Positions 1-8,335 of a stretch of DNA of 14,611 bases are shown in pieces (positions within the stretch are counted from its first letter, which is position 1; every line of letters starts with the position of its first letter). The translations under genes were made by a program, and so were the position numbers. A model generated the notes under the pieces. That model saw nothing but the letters and a program-made list of their open reading frames with translations. It ran no database searches and had not been told where the DNA came from. The stretch comes from Fomitopsis serialis (taxonomy: Eukaryota; Basidiomycota; Agaricomycetes; Polyporales; Fomitopsidaceae), in contig NW_025955691.1 in assembly GCF_022376445.1 (NCBI RefSeq), positions 1 to 14,611 on the forward strand. The letters run 5' to 3'.

Positions 1-175
1 CAAGGCGGGAAGTGGAGCTGGACGTTGTGGTCGATTTCCGCCACTGTTGTGGAAGGGGTACACGGGATGATGCACTGTCGTGCATCCGACGAGAAGGGGA
101 ACGTGCAACAAAAGTCGTGTCCGTGGAATATGCGAGGCGTGGCATATTGTCCGTGGGGCGTTAAGGAGTTCTAAG
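1..175 (+). mobile_element. possible relict of the hairpin-rich element, plus orientation
   Basis: Two short inverted repeats in the style of the internal region of the 2184-8532 element lie here: GATGCA/TGCATC (69-86, loop 6) and AATATGC/GCATATT (127-148, loop 8). A plus-strand frame translates across them as peptides such as VELDVVV and VEYARRGIL. These resemble SVELDVRA and GEYREVLA of the long frame at 2615-5569. This is similarity by eye over short motifs, so it may be coincidence. The window edge prevents seeing more. Confidence 0.3.
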
Positions 176-662
176 CTGCAGAGTAGGGCTGTGGAATTTG
201 TTTAATATGATGATGCCGATTTTGACCTGCTGAGATGTCCAGACCTTCAGGGCCGACAGTCGAATGGTACACTGCTGCGCCGCGCTTGATTGTACATGGA
301 ATGTTGTGACTTTCTGATAGGTCTACCTTCCCTTTCGTCGAAATATCAATCACCGTTCGCAGATCGCCAACCAAAGTGAGTATGTGCGTGCGCAATCGTC
401 AATACGAAGCCGGACTTGAGTCCACTTTTAAGGCGAGCCGCTTCACACCATTGACGGTCCTCGACGGTGAGTGATATCTCAGCATGCGGGAGCATAAGAC
501 TCATCGACTAGTATGTAGCATAACTGACTACATCGGGAAAAACCCCCCCGGCGATTTAGCCATAAATAGTGCTATTTAGTGCTATTTATCAGAAATGGAG
601 GGATAGTAAAAGTTTGACAGTCCGGCGAGAATTAAAGTGAATAGCACGGAAGAGCAGGATCA

Positions 663-725
663 TAGGGCGGAGTAGCAGTATCCTAGGACGGAATAGCAGT
701 ACTCTAGGACGGGATAGCGAAGTCA
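663..725. repeat. 21-bp tandem repeat, three units
   Basis: Three adjacent 21-bp units start at 663, 684 and 705 and share the core TAGGRCGGRATAGC. The third unit has drifted most in its second half. A possible older unit lies just upstream at about 640-662. The repeat is non-coding and lies downstream of the DUF6532-type gene. Confidence 0.75.
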
Positions 726-860
726 TATCACTCATTGGTAGAGGCTTCTCATCTGGATTCTGGCATCACACGGCGCAATCACACGTCTAACCCGTTGCAG
801 AGATGCCAATGGGCACCATCATGACATTAAAAGTGGTTGTATAGTAGGAGATCAATGAAC

Positions 861-905
861 GAGTCCGAGTCCGAGTCAATCCGAGAGTCCGAGTCAATCC
901 GAGTC
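861..905. repeat. GAGTCC / GAGTCAATCC short tandem repeat at gene end
   Basis: The words GAGTCC and GAGTCAATCCGA are repeated several times. The array covers the stop codon of the minus-strand gene (TGA at 894-896), so slippage here could change the last residues (reading ADSD then stop) or the stop itself. Confidence 0.7.
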
Positions 906-2183
906 CGCCATAGCATCCACATCAACGAGGCGTAATGCCTTCTCGACCGCCGTAGTCTTCTCATTCTTAACCTTTGCTTTGACGCCGCTGTGCAGGGAGT
1001 TGTTGTCCGTAAGCAATTGCCCGACTATTAGAACTTAGAAGCACAGATAAAACTTACATGATCCTGTTGAGAAGACCATGCATCAGGACATGGTATTTCT
1101 TCGCATTCTTCTTCTTGATGGTCTCCAGCACTTGAGTGTGCAGAGCATAGACATTGGTAAAGCTTTCACCATCGAAGTTCGAGACCGACTGTTCACCCGA
1201 TGACCAGTCATTCAAGGATGCGTAAACCTAGTACAAAAGAATTTCCGACCATCAGCAGAGTGAATACGTCACCAAGCAAATTCGTACCGCAGTCGCAATG
1301 AGAGCTACTGCGCCTGTCGGCAGTTCCTTCTCATCAGGCTTTTCAGGAAGGGATGATTCGAACAGATCCAGGCAGTGAGCGTTGCCGAAGCTCCGCCTCT
1401 TGTAAAACAATGTTTGCTTGAATGCCGACTCAATGATCGGATGAAGGTACGGTTTGCCACCGTCAAAAGTGCGAGCCTATGTTCACAGTACCATTGTACC
1501 AAGCTTCGGAAGGATATATGAATGATGTACGCACCTTCGGATCACAGGGATAATGATACATCCCTTCCTCTTTGAGCCACTGTATAGCCTCCTGGAGCTC
1601 GTCTTTGTCTTCGAATGTATTGCACCCATAGTAACCGTGAACCAGCGCATCGGTCTTCTTCTTGATGTCTCCGCGATGGTTACTGACACGCTGAGCAGGC
1701 TGCATCAACCTCGTCTATCAGCACAACACCAGCTTCGAACTCCGATTAACTTACAATCGCTGTCATTGCATCACGGTAGTCCTTGTCGCTCAGCAAGCGG
1801 GATCGTATGGCCTGATCACCGAGAGCTTCTGCGCACTCCAGGAGCGTGTTCGCGACTACGTCATCCCGCAAGGCATCAGGGAATGCATCTACGAAAATCA
1901 TGTCAATCAGTGCCTTGGTGATCCCAGCCCGGAGAACATTGGCAACACGTGGACGCTGTTTGGTAAGGTTCAAATCGCCACCCCGAGGGGAGGGGACAAG
2001 CTCAATGCTGTCGTCATCAGGTGGAACTGGGTCATCGCTTGTGAGATCAATGGGCCCATTATCTTCTAGCTTGACGGAAGCGACTCCCGCAGGCAATCTG
2101 TGGGACTGCGCAAATGCACGTGTGACGTCAGCGACCCAGAACTTCAACGACAGTACTTTGGGCAGCCTCCGAGAGTGTACCTT
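894..2183 (-). CDS. DUF6532-type protein, 5' end cut off by an LTR
   Basis: This is the C-terminal part of an Agaricomycete protein with a DUF6532-type domain; its function is unknown. Exons read on the minus strand are about 2183-1755, 1690-1535, 1476-1288, 1227-1058 and 987-894. Introns are 58-70 nt with GT...AG ends (for example GTAAGT at 1754), and all junctions keep frame, giving about 345 codons. Family-like features are a basic stretch followed by GYYG, a YLHPIIESAF segment, and ALIATAVYASLNDWSSG followed by an F...Y...HTQVLETI helix. The linker near the N-side is acidic (LTSDDPVPPDDDS). The frame is open right up to the LTR at 2184 with no ATG, so the true start is missing. A paralogue lies at 9839-12731 on the same strand. 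The family assignment is by recalled pattern, not a search. Confidence 0.72.
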
Positions 2184-2384
2184 TGTAAGGCGCCTTACTC
2201 GTCGTGCCTCGTATGCGCTGCACCCAGTCTCTATTCAAGAGGTACTGTCTACAGATTGCATACAAAGGCGGTGACGAGGTAAAGGCTGAGGACTCGTAGG
2301 TGCGCCGGCGCGCCATACGAGTCCTGGAGCAAACAAGGACAAATATGTAATGTAAGATATACCGTAACGGGAATATCCGTTACA
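2184..2384 (-). repeat. LTR, 3' copy in sense orientation
   Basis: 201 bp, ends TGTAA and TTACA, nearly identical to 8336-8532. It contains an inverted repeat AGGACTCGTA/TACGAGTCCT (2289-2325) around a GC-rich core, and a GTAACGG/CCGTTAC hairpin close to 2384. It abuts the open frame of the DUF6532-type gene at 2183. Confidence 0.88.
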
Positions 2385-2398
2385 CTCTCCCCCACTGG
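2385..2398 (-). promoter_or_regulatory. polypurine tract of the LTR element
   Basis: On the minus strand this reads CCAGTGGGGGAGAG and runs directly into the LTR terminus TGTAACGG. That is the expected place for the plus-strand primer, and it fixes the element's orientation. A weaker purine run (GCGCAAAAAAG, 8325-8335) abuts the other LTR on the plus strand and was judged less likely. Confidence 0.65.
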
Positions 2399-2614
2399 AC
2401 ACGACCACGGGTCCCAGCGATAACCAGAGAAACAGAGAGAAAAAGGAAAGAAAGGAATAGTACATGCAACCACCCAACGGTGGTAGCAATTGGCAAGACA
2501 ACGATGATGTTGAACTGTAGACAGCGACAAACTACTTCACATCAGTGAGCCGACACGACCGTTCACCATTGTCATACACAACTCGACAGAGTTGTGCAAC
2601 CAGCATGTAGACTA

Positions 2615-5569
2615 CTACTCGGACTCCGAGTAATAGTCTGCATCTTCGGAGTTACCCTCGTCTTCAGCAGATAGTGCAGAAAAACTGTAGGTATCCTCCA
2701 TCTCGGACTGCTCGTAGTAGTCAGAGACTACTACTGAATTTGCCCCCTCAGAACCTGGATTCGAAGAATCCCACGAGCTATGATGCTCGGACTCGGAGAG
2801 AGACTCTGACTCAACATGGTCAGAGTAATCCTCACGAGTTGTGGTACGAGGCTCCTCATCAGAGGAGTTGTACCAGTCGGAGTCATCCTGAGGTTGACTG
2901 CGAGGTGGTACAACAAGCCATCCCAGCTTGTTGTAGGCCCAATATCGCACCATCTCCATAGGTAATGGTGCAACCAGCAGAGGATCGAACTCGAGAGGAA
3001 CCACTTCCAATTCCCTCTGGAAGTGGTCCCATGCTCGTCGAGCAGCACGAGAATATGTCCCCGGTCGCGGGGACATCTCCTCGATGGCCTGTCCGCAGCT
3101 GAGTGCAGATCTCTTGCAGTGAGCCCAAATGGCCCACTCGCCATCACTCGCCGCGGATTCGGCCTCGTCGAAATCGTGGTCGAGCTGGTCCGCGAGGAGG
3201 CTGAAACACAACTCGCGCAACACCTCGTCCGTGGGCCATTGACTCACATCGACGGTTACTGGATGATCCGGTGTGCATGCTTGGTTCAAGACTGGTACTT
3301 CACGGCGCGAAGTACCATCTTCCCGAGTAAGGTCGTGGCCGCAACGGTCACCTGTATTCTGTATGTCGAGTCGATCGCTCGACACGCGTGGTACAGGTGG
3401 TTCCTGTCTCGATGTTCGACGTGAAGCTCGTACGTCGAGCTCAACGCTGGATGTACAGCCTGTGACTGCGTCCGATCCCATTACACCACTATGTGATGTA
3501 CTGGCCACTCGTGAGGTGTACTGCACATTGAGTCCCTGGCTCAATGTGCGAGTAGCTGACCTTCGCGTCGAGTCCCCATGGATAACCTGTACGTCAAGCT
3601 CACGGCTTGGCGTCCATGTAGCTGCAGGATTCGAGACCAGTACATCTTCACGAGATGTACTGGTGGTGGTGTGACGCAAGCGGTGGCCGCTCGAGGCCCC
3701 GCTCCCTTCCCCTTTTTGGAGAGTGCCCCCTCTCATGACGACGGTAGCCCCCTCATGCACCCGCACTGGTTCGGTCTCGGTACCTCCAATAGTAGGTGAA
3801 CATTGCTGTTCACCTGTGTCCGACGGTTCTTGCCTTCGTGCCGATGGGGCGTCCAGTTCATCCAGCTGCATCGGAAAACTTCCAACTAGCTCCCGGGAAC
3901 GCGACCTCGTTTGGGCGCGTGACGACCTCCTCGTCGTGCAAGTCGACGCGGACACTTCACTCGAAGTGCCTGCCGTGCTGCGCACCCGCGAGAACGACGA
4001 TTCGTTCTCGCCAGGTGTTCTTGCTCCTGACGTAGGATCATCAATCCGCGTCGAATCGTTCGACTGGGCCAGGTCCGGAGGAAGCAGCGACACATCCATC
4101 GTGGATGTGCTTGGCGGCGGTAGCTCCCGGTCTCGTTCGCTGGGCGTGCCAAATACTCCATGGTACTTGGGCTGGTGCTCGCCGTCGAAAGACACAACCA
4201 ACTCGCGTCGGTCTTGCTGAACGCGACGTGCCGGTAGCACGTAGCGTCCCGACGGTTGCCATTGATTCTCGGGTGCAGCCCATCGCACGTCTACCGTGGT
4301 AGGCGTCTTGGTCGACTGCTCGCAATCTACCGAATGGGGCCCGGCCACTATTCCATCCTGACATTCGTTTACGACGGTGGAATGGTTCATCCCAGTGCGA
4401 CACGGCGGTGGCACTGCGAACCAAGAAGATGAGTTGGCGAGTACCTCACGGTACTCGCCCTTGGCAGTCGGACGATCATGTCTGTATGCCGTACCCTCTG
4501 CGTGCGGATCCAGTGGGTGTGCGAGTACCCTGGGGTACTCGCACTCCTCCTTAGAAGGATGTTCGGCAGCACCTACACTGAGCATAAAGCTCGATGGCGG
4601 TGCCGCACCCGTCGTGGCGAGGTGGGGCGAGTCGGTAGTGCGTGTATGCGCTCCGGACGCGCCGCCGTGCGTGGCTGCTGATGCGACTACACTGTCGCTC
4701 TGTGATGTGGACGGGCCACTGTCGATTGCGACGACCTTCCGGATGGTCGCGATCGACGCGGGTAGTGGTACCGTAGGTGGTGATGGTGGGGCGATTACCG
4801 CAAGGTACTCGCTGTCCTGGTCGCCGCCGAGCTCCTTGGATGAGCTCGCTCGCTCGTCGATCGTACCGCGTTGCGTGACCGTGCCAGTCGCGACCTGTAG
4901 GTCGCCCCGTGGGTCGTCTGTACCGCCGACGCACGTGGTGACTGCCACGACAACCGCATTGGTTGTCGTGGTCGTTACGGGTGGTGGTGGCGGTATAGGA
5001 GATGGTGGTAGAGGCGAGGGAGGTACGTCCAACAGGGGCGTACCTTCATCTTTCGAGCACGTCTGCTCGTCTTCTTCGCGTACACTGCACCCTTCCCCCT
5101 CTCCTCCTTCTGCCTGACCGTCCCCATCGGAATCTCCTGCTTCCACTCCCTCGTCCACGTCTTCTCCGTCCCTGTCCAGCCCATCCTTCCACCCTTCGTG
5201 CGAGCTTCCGAGTGCACGATCGTCCTGGGGCTCGTCGTACTCGTCGTAGTCTCCAACGGTGTTGGGAGGCGCGGAGATGTCGACATGATGTTGGCGAGGG
5301 GTCCCTAGGAGCGAACCATCGGCGAGAACTGTAAAGTTCTCGCCGGGTTGACGGTCGAGCAACCGTTCTGGTCGATCGGGATCCGTAAGCGCTGGCGGCT
5401 GTACTACCGGTAGTGCCGCAGATGAGTTGCGACCTTGAGCTCGCGCGTCCGTTGGGACGACGCGAGGGTCGAGTTGCAGGGTCGCCGGGTCATAGGGATC
5501 GCGAGGGTGGTTGATGGAAGCACCGGAGTCGAGGTCACTCCGAGGTGCTGCTAGCTGAACCGGGCGCGG
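2615..5569 (-). CDS. long hairpin-encoding repeat protein of the LTR element
   Basis: This open frame has 985 codons and no ATG until 4585; it probably continues from frames upstream that are now broken. A stop-free run of this length is very unlikely by chance. Read from 5569, it has a VQLA repeat, an acidic stretch (about 5230-5060), a Pro/Thr/Val run (about 5030-4940), then about 1.7 kb of low-complexity sequence with a recurring short motif (TSREDVLV, PSRELDVQV, TSRREVPVL, GEYREVLA). A compact, probably folded segment follows at about 3260-2880 (WPTDEVLRELCF, WAIWAHCKRSA, AWDHFQRELEVVPLEFD, VRYWAYNKLGWLVVPP), then a very acidic Ser/Glu/Tyr-rich tail. No catalytic motif, zinc knuckle or membrane segment is seen. 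It may be a Gag-like or accessory protein; the function is unknown. Most inverted repeats of the array lie in this frame. Confidence 0.6.
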   Translation of the reverse strand, partial: PRPVQLAAPRSDLDSGASINHPRDPYDPATLQLDPRVVPTDARAQGRNSSAALPVVQPPALTDPDRPERLLDRQPGENFTVLADGSLLGTPRQHHVDISAPPNTVGDYDEYDEPQDDRALGSSHEGWKDGLDRDGEDVDEGVEAGDSDGDGQAEGGEGEGCSVREEDEQTCSKDEGTPLLDVPPSPLPPSPIPPPPPVTTTTTNAVVVAVTTCVGGTDDPRGDLQVATGTVTQRGTIDERASSSKELGGDQDSEYLAVIAPPSPPTVPLPASIATIRKVVAIDSGPSTSQSDSVVASAATHGGASGAHTRTTDSPHLATTGAAPPSSFMLSVGAAEHPSKEECEYPRVLAHPLDPHAEGTAYRHDRPTAKGEYREVLANSSSWFAVPPPCRTGMNHSTVVNECQDGIVAGPHSVDCEQSTKTPTTVDVRWAAPENQWQPSGRYVLPARRVQQDRRELVVSFDGEHQPKYHGVFGTPSERDRELPPPSTSTMDVSLLPPDLAQSNDSTRIDDPTSGARTPGENESSFSRVRSTAGTSSEVSASTCTTRRSSRAQTRSRSRELVGSFPMQLDELDAPSARRQEPSDTGEQQCSPTIGGTETEPVRVHEGATVVMRGGTLQKGEGSGASSGHRLRHTTTSTSREDVLVSNPAATWTPSRELDVQVIHGDSTRRSATRTLSQGLNVQYTSRVASTSHSGVMGSDAVTGCTSSVELDVRASRRTSRQEPPVPRVSSDRLDIQNTGDRCGHDLTREDGTSRREVPVLNQACTPDHPVTVDVSQWPTDEVLRELCFSLLADQLDHDFDEAESAASDGEWAIWAHCKRSALSCGQAIEEMSPRPGTYSRAARRAWDHFQRELEVVPLEFDPLLVAPLPMEMVRYWAYNKLGWLVVPPRSQPQDDSDWYNSSDEEPRTTTREDYSDHVESESLSESEHHSSWDSSNPGSEGANSVVVSDYYEQSEMEDTYSFSALSAEDEGNSEDADYYSESE
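4885..5070 (-). repeat. hairpin module, copy A (pairs with 6760-6930)
   Basis: The order of parts is a D-L-Q-V hairpin (4890-4905, loop TGTA), a T-T-N-A-V-V-V hairpin (4945-4971), a G-rich stretch encoding prolines, a TACGTCC hairpin (5021-5045), and a CGAGCA/TGCTCG hairpin (5054-5069) before an acidic stretch. The same order recurs about 1.86 kb away at 6760-6930, so the two look like diverged duplicates. This copy lies in the intact long frame. Confidence 0.7.
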
Positions 5570-6051
5570 TTACTGACTGCGCCAGAGGCCCGTACTTCCA
5601 TGAGGATGTACGGGCTGTTTTGCCTCACGACTGGATGCACAATGTGCCGGCCGTACGAGAGGTCGAGGCTCGCCAGCTGAACCACTGAAGGTTCAGCTGT
5701 CTTGGAGGCCAAACGGAGGCTTGCACTTCCGGTAGGATGTGCGAATCCTCCTGGAAGTCGTCCGCGTACGAGTGGTGACCGTCGGACGTGAGATCAAATC
5801 CGTCCGGAGGGCCTGCCAGTTGAACCGTAGGAGGTTCATCTGCGCGGGTGCGGACTGCTTGCTCTCGCCAAGGACGGTACGGGCCTCTCTGCGATAGGCC
5901 ATCCGCAGCGGTCGGCTCTCCAGAGATCTTGCGGGGTCGAGATGGTAGCGACATAGGTCGTCGGGGTCGTTCCACGGCTTGGCCAACTGAACCACAGGGG
6001 TTCAGCTGCACTGAATCCGCCGGGGACCTGCACTTCCTCACGGAAGTGCAG
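5551..6051 (-). repeat. four degenerate VQLA units with paired hairpins
   Basis: Units are anchored by hairpins of type CAGCTGAACC/GGTTCAGCTG at about 5553, 5674-5699, 5817-5842 (one mismatch) and 5985-6007. On the plus strand, hairpins of type GCACTTCC/GGAAGTGC follow three of them about 35-50 bp later: 5588-5615, 5723-5742 and 6028-6051. On the sense strand they encode VQLA(x)P and (H/Y)(F/I)...EVQ-like peptides. Distances between VQLA codons are 167, 143 and 122 nt, each leaving remainder 2 on division by 3. Successive peptides therefore sit in successive frames. Confidence 0.65.
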
Positions 6052-6251
6052 TCTGCCTTGAGACACTGATGTGAGCGCGAGGCTACTGTCCGACAGGAGG
6101 TCAGTGATGTACGGGGAATGGTGATCGTTATCACCGTGTACATCGAGCAAGGATCTAGATGTACGCGCTGCACAGCCGGCAGTCGAGGTTGAATGGGGCA
6201 CGTTGGACATGCATCGCTGCGTGTCCATCGTGCCACCTTGCGAATTGGAGA

Positions 6252-6905
6252 GTACGACCGTGAGGTCGTCCCCTAACGCAGGTGCGCCGCCTTGCAGTGT
6301 GGACGGTACGACCATTGGGTCGTCCTGCAGCGCGGACATGCCGTCTTCCTGGCCCGCAACGCGCACAACGAACTTCACGGTCGTCGCACACTTGCTGCTG
6401 TGGGTACGGGCAAAGAAGGAGATATCGAGGTCGGTACGTCCATCTGGGACGTACCCACTACTCGACATCCGGTCGTGGAGTGGTGGGGCACGTCGGACGT
6501 GCGGTACTGCGCGTCCGCCGTGTCGCCTTTCGAAATGGATGGTACGACCGCAAGGTCGTCCCGGAGCACATGCGTGCCATCTTGCGGGACATCGGGCACG
6601 ACTTCGCAGTCGTACCCGGGACGGAAGTGCCACTTTCGTGATTCCCAGTGCACACGACAAGCGTTCCGTTTGTCGCTACGGCTCTGGGCGCGTCCATGAA
6701 GATGCAAGGCACGTCAGACGTGCAATTCTGCACGTCCACCGAGTCGCCGTGCGTACGGTCCGGTATAACCTGTAGGTTGTACCCGGACCCGTGCGTGCGA
6801 TCTGCGTGGCTAGCGGGGCGCACGACGACCTTCGCGGTCGTCGATACGGCTGTTGGCACGGGCATAGGGAGGGCTGGCGGCGAGGGCACGTCCGGTAGGG
6901 ACGTA
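6252..6905. repeat. quasi-periodic hairpin array, about 57-bp spacing
   Basis: Hairpins begin at about 6252, 6306, 6367, 6433, 6488, 6542, 6597, 6648, 6709, 6764, 6822 and 6884, with gaps of 51-66 bp. Units at 6252, 6306 and 6542 share the stem ACGACC/GGTCGT with different loops (GTGA, ATTG, GCAA). Between them, degenerate text resembling GTGCCNNCTTGCG recurs. About 57 bp is about 19 codons, matching a short peptide repeat. Confidence 0.7.
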
Positions 6906-6930
6906 CCTTTGAGCGTCGAGCCTGGGTGCT
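6760..6930 (-). repeat. hairpin module, copy B (pairs with 4885-5070)
   Basis: Same order of parts as copy A: an N-L-Q-V hairpin with loop TGTA (about 6764-6780), a T-T-A-K-V-V-V hairpin (6822-6843), a Pro-coding stretch, an ACGTCC hairpin (6884-6905) and a degenerate GAGC...GCTC pair before the acidic stretch. Compared with copy A, stem positions have changed in pairs. Confidence 0.7.
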
Positions 6931-7594
6931 CGTGCTTGCTTTCCTCGTCGAACCCTTCCTCCTCCTCCTTTTCTGTCTGCTCATAGTCCTCACCTCCGTC
7001 TCCGTCTCCTCCTCGTCCCCTTGCCCTCTCTCGCTCTGCGTTTCCGTGTCCGCTCGGTCTTGCTCTCGGCGCTGGACTTGAACGCTCGGTGTTCAAGTCC
7101 TGGGTCGCGCGGCTGGGTTGCGTGTTGCCAGAGCCGCGGCAGAGATGCCAGAGTCCTTAACTCGAGAGGGAGGCCTCTCAAGTCGAGGCGCGAGACGAAG
7201 GGAGAGCGAGGAGCAGGGAGGAAGAAGTGGCGATCTGGTACCGCGAGGTACCAGGTCGTCGGTCGCCACCGACTGGACTGGCGGAAAGTCGGCCAGCCAG
7301 TGCGAACACGAGTTCGCACTCGCGTTGGGACGGCGCGCGCGTCTGGTTCGCCAGATGGGCGCTCGAGGTGGCTGCCCAGAGAGTGGAGGTGGTCGAGACG
7401 GCGGGTCGGTGGTGGCGGTCGAGCGAGTGCGGTGGCGCTAGCACGCGGGCGCTCGCACGGACTCGTGACGCTCAACGCTCGTAGCGTCGAGCGCGTCGCG
7501 CGTCGCGTCGAGCCGCGCTCGCATGGCGCGCACGTCATTCGACAGTGGCAATATATTTTTGTTCGCGGCTCATTTCTGAGCGCGCGACGGGTAT

Positions 7595-8217
7595 CTATGC
7601 GTGGGCTCGTTCCACTGTACAAGTACTACCGTAGTACTGTGTGCCTATACCCTCCCGACCTGGAGATGCGTCGACTCGACGCACCGCTCGCTCGGTTCGG
7701 GTTGAGCTCGGCGACAGGCCTGTCGTCGAACTCGGCGCGTGCACCATCCTTCGGGAGGGTGCCCGGTTCGCTGCTTGGGCTGGAGCGCCCGGGATGCTTC
7801 CGGGTGGCTCTGAGCAGGCCCAATGGCGGCTCGGGCTGTCAGTGCTCAGTGCGTGTTCGACCTCACGGTCGGACGGCGCCTGCTCTGTGGGTGCTCCGGC
7901 TGAGTTCTCCTGTTCGGAGGACTCAGTCCGAGCGGTCTGCGCACGCGATGACGGCTGCGACTGCTGCTGCTCCGCCGACAGTGCCTCGTCGACGGCGTCC
8001 ATCAGATCCTTGCGGGTCTGCTTGGACTCCTCAAGCGCAGCATTAATCCGCTGCTGACTCGCCGCGGCTTCGGCGAGTGTTTGCTCGAGCCGCTCTTGGC
8101 TCGCGGCGAGCTTGGACTTGATCTCCGCGCGCAACGCCTTGAGCTTGCTGCGGGTTCCGCTTCGGGTTCCGCGACTGCTCCGGGTTGCTTCGGAGGGGTT
8201 GGTTTCGACTCAGACAT
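7595..8217 (-). pseudogene. gag-like start of the LTR element, coiled coil, frame-broken
   Basis: The first ATG after the 5' LTR is at 8217, 118 nt inside it. It opens MSESKPTPPKQPGAV, rich in Pro, Glu and Ala. Near 8140 the sense frame shifts by one base (a base appears missing) into a frame that stays open to 7595. Just after the shift lies a strongly predicted coiled coil by eye (LRAEIKSKLAASQERLEQTL, then further heptads to about 7980), then a Ser/Glu/Gln-rich stretch. Position and composition fit the N-terminus of a Gag-like protein, but there is no zinc knuckle or family match I can name. Confidence 0.55.
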
Positions 8218-8335
8218 CTTGCTGAGGTGTTCTGGGTCGACTAGAGGTTGTATAGAGCATAGATTTCGAGGTTCAGAGTTTGTTGCCTAGAGTAGAAATC
8301 CCCAGAGATAGAAGCTTTTCTGGAGCGCAAAAAAG

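Larger units (their letters stand above)
1..860. other. gene-free left flank
   Basis: No convincing gene is present. The longest minus-strand frame here (171-395, 74 codons) matches no family I recognise and lacks introns or context. The stretch holds two short hairpins at its left edge (69-86 and 127-148), a palindromic AT-rich patch at about 560-592 with the word TAGTGCTATTTA repeated, and a 21-bp tandem repeat at 663-725. It lies downstream of the minus-strand DUF6532-type gene that ends at 894. Confidence 0.5.
5570..7096 (-). pseudogene. frame-broken middle part of the element's coding region
   Basis: Homologous repeat peptides continue here but in changing frames. An acidic Glu-rich stretch followed by LPDVPSPPALP (about 7010-6860) mirrors the LLDVPPSPLPP stretch of the long frame near 5030. 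Then come DDLAVVPSISKGDTADAQ (about 6560-6500), its relative DDLTVVLSNSQGGTMDTQ (about 6270-6210), and the VQLA units. Each next peptide lies in the frame expected if one base were missing before it. The simplest reading is an ancestral single frame joining this part to 2615-5569. Whether the breaks are decay, sequencing error or programmed frameshifting cannot be told from the sequence. Confidence 0.5.
2909..7930. repeat. array of short inverted repeats (hairpin array)
   Basis: Dozens of near-perfect inverted repeats lie along the interior. Examples as span (arm/loop): 2909-2935 (10/7), 3000-3027 (10/8), 3055-3076 (9/4), 3293-3317 (9/7), 3364-3384 (7/7), 3523-3549 (10/7), 3636-3664 (12/5), 3794-3815 (9/4), 3988-4011 (10/4), 4091-4109 (8/3), 4436-4459 (10/4), 4520-4543 (10/4), 4890-4905 (6/4), 4945-4971 (11/5), 5320-5345 (11/4), 5674-5699 (10/6), 6028-6051 (10/4), 6433-6455 (9/5), 6717-6736 (8/4), 7074-7100 (10/7), 7235-7254 (8/4), 7299-7320 (9/4), 7622-7638 (8/1). 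Arms at 4436 and 4520 are the same (GCGAGTACC/GGTACTCGC) while loops differ (TCAC, CTGG). Stem sequence varies widely along the array, so this is not one repeated unit. Confidence 0.9.

Noticed and set aside
171..395. 74-codon minus-strand gene
   Set aside because: No recognisable domain, no splice structure, and length compatible with chance.
3636..3664. Transcription terminator hairpins
   Set aside because: The stems are strong but lack T-tracts and lie within an open frame of a eukaryote, so factor-independent termination does not apply.
4377..5117. 246-codon plus-strand frame
   Set aside because: It lies wholly opposite the 985-codon frame and reads as Ser/Pro/Val low complexity from the same hairpins.
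2615..5362. Start of the long protein at the codon at 5362
   Set aside because: That codon is TTG, not ATG; the frame is open back to 5569 and the first ATG is at 4585.
6252..6905. CRISPR-like array
   Set aside because: Spacing is regular, but the repeats are not identical, spacers are not unique relative to the repeats, and the sequence is eukaryotic nuclear.
7021..8046. 341-codon plus-strand frame
   Set aside because: It is antisense to the gag-like region. Dense palindromes and high GC make both strands alike and keep shadow frames open; composition is Arg/Ser-rich without motifs.
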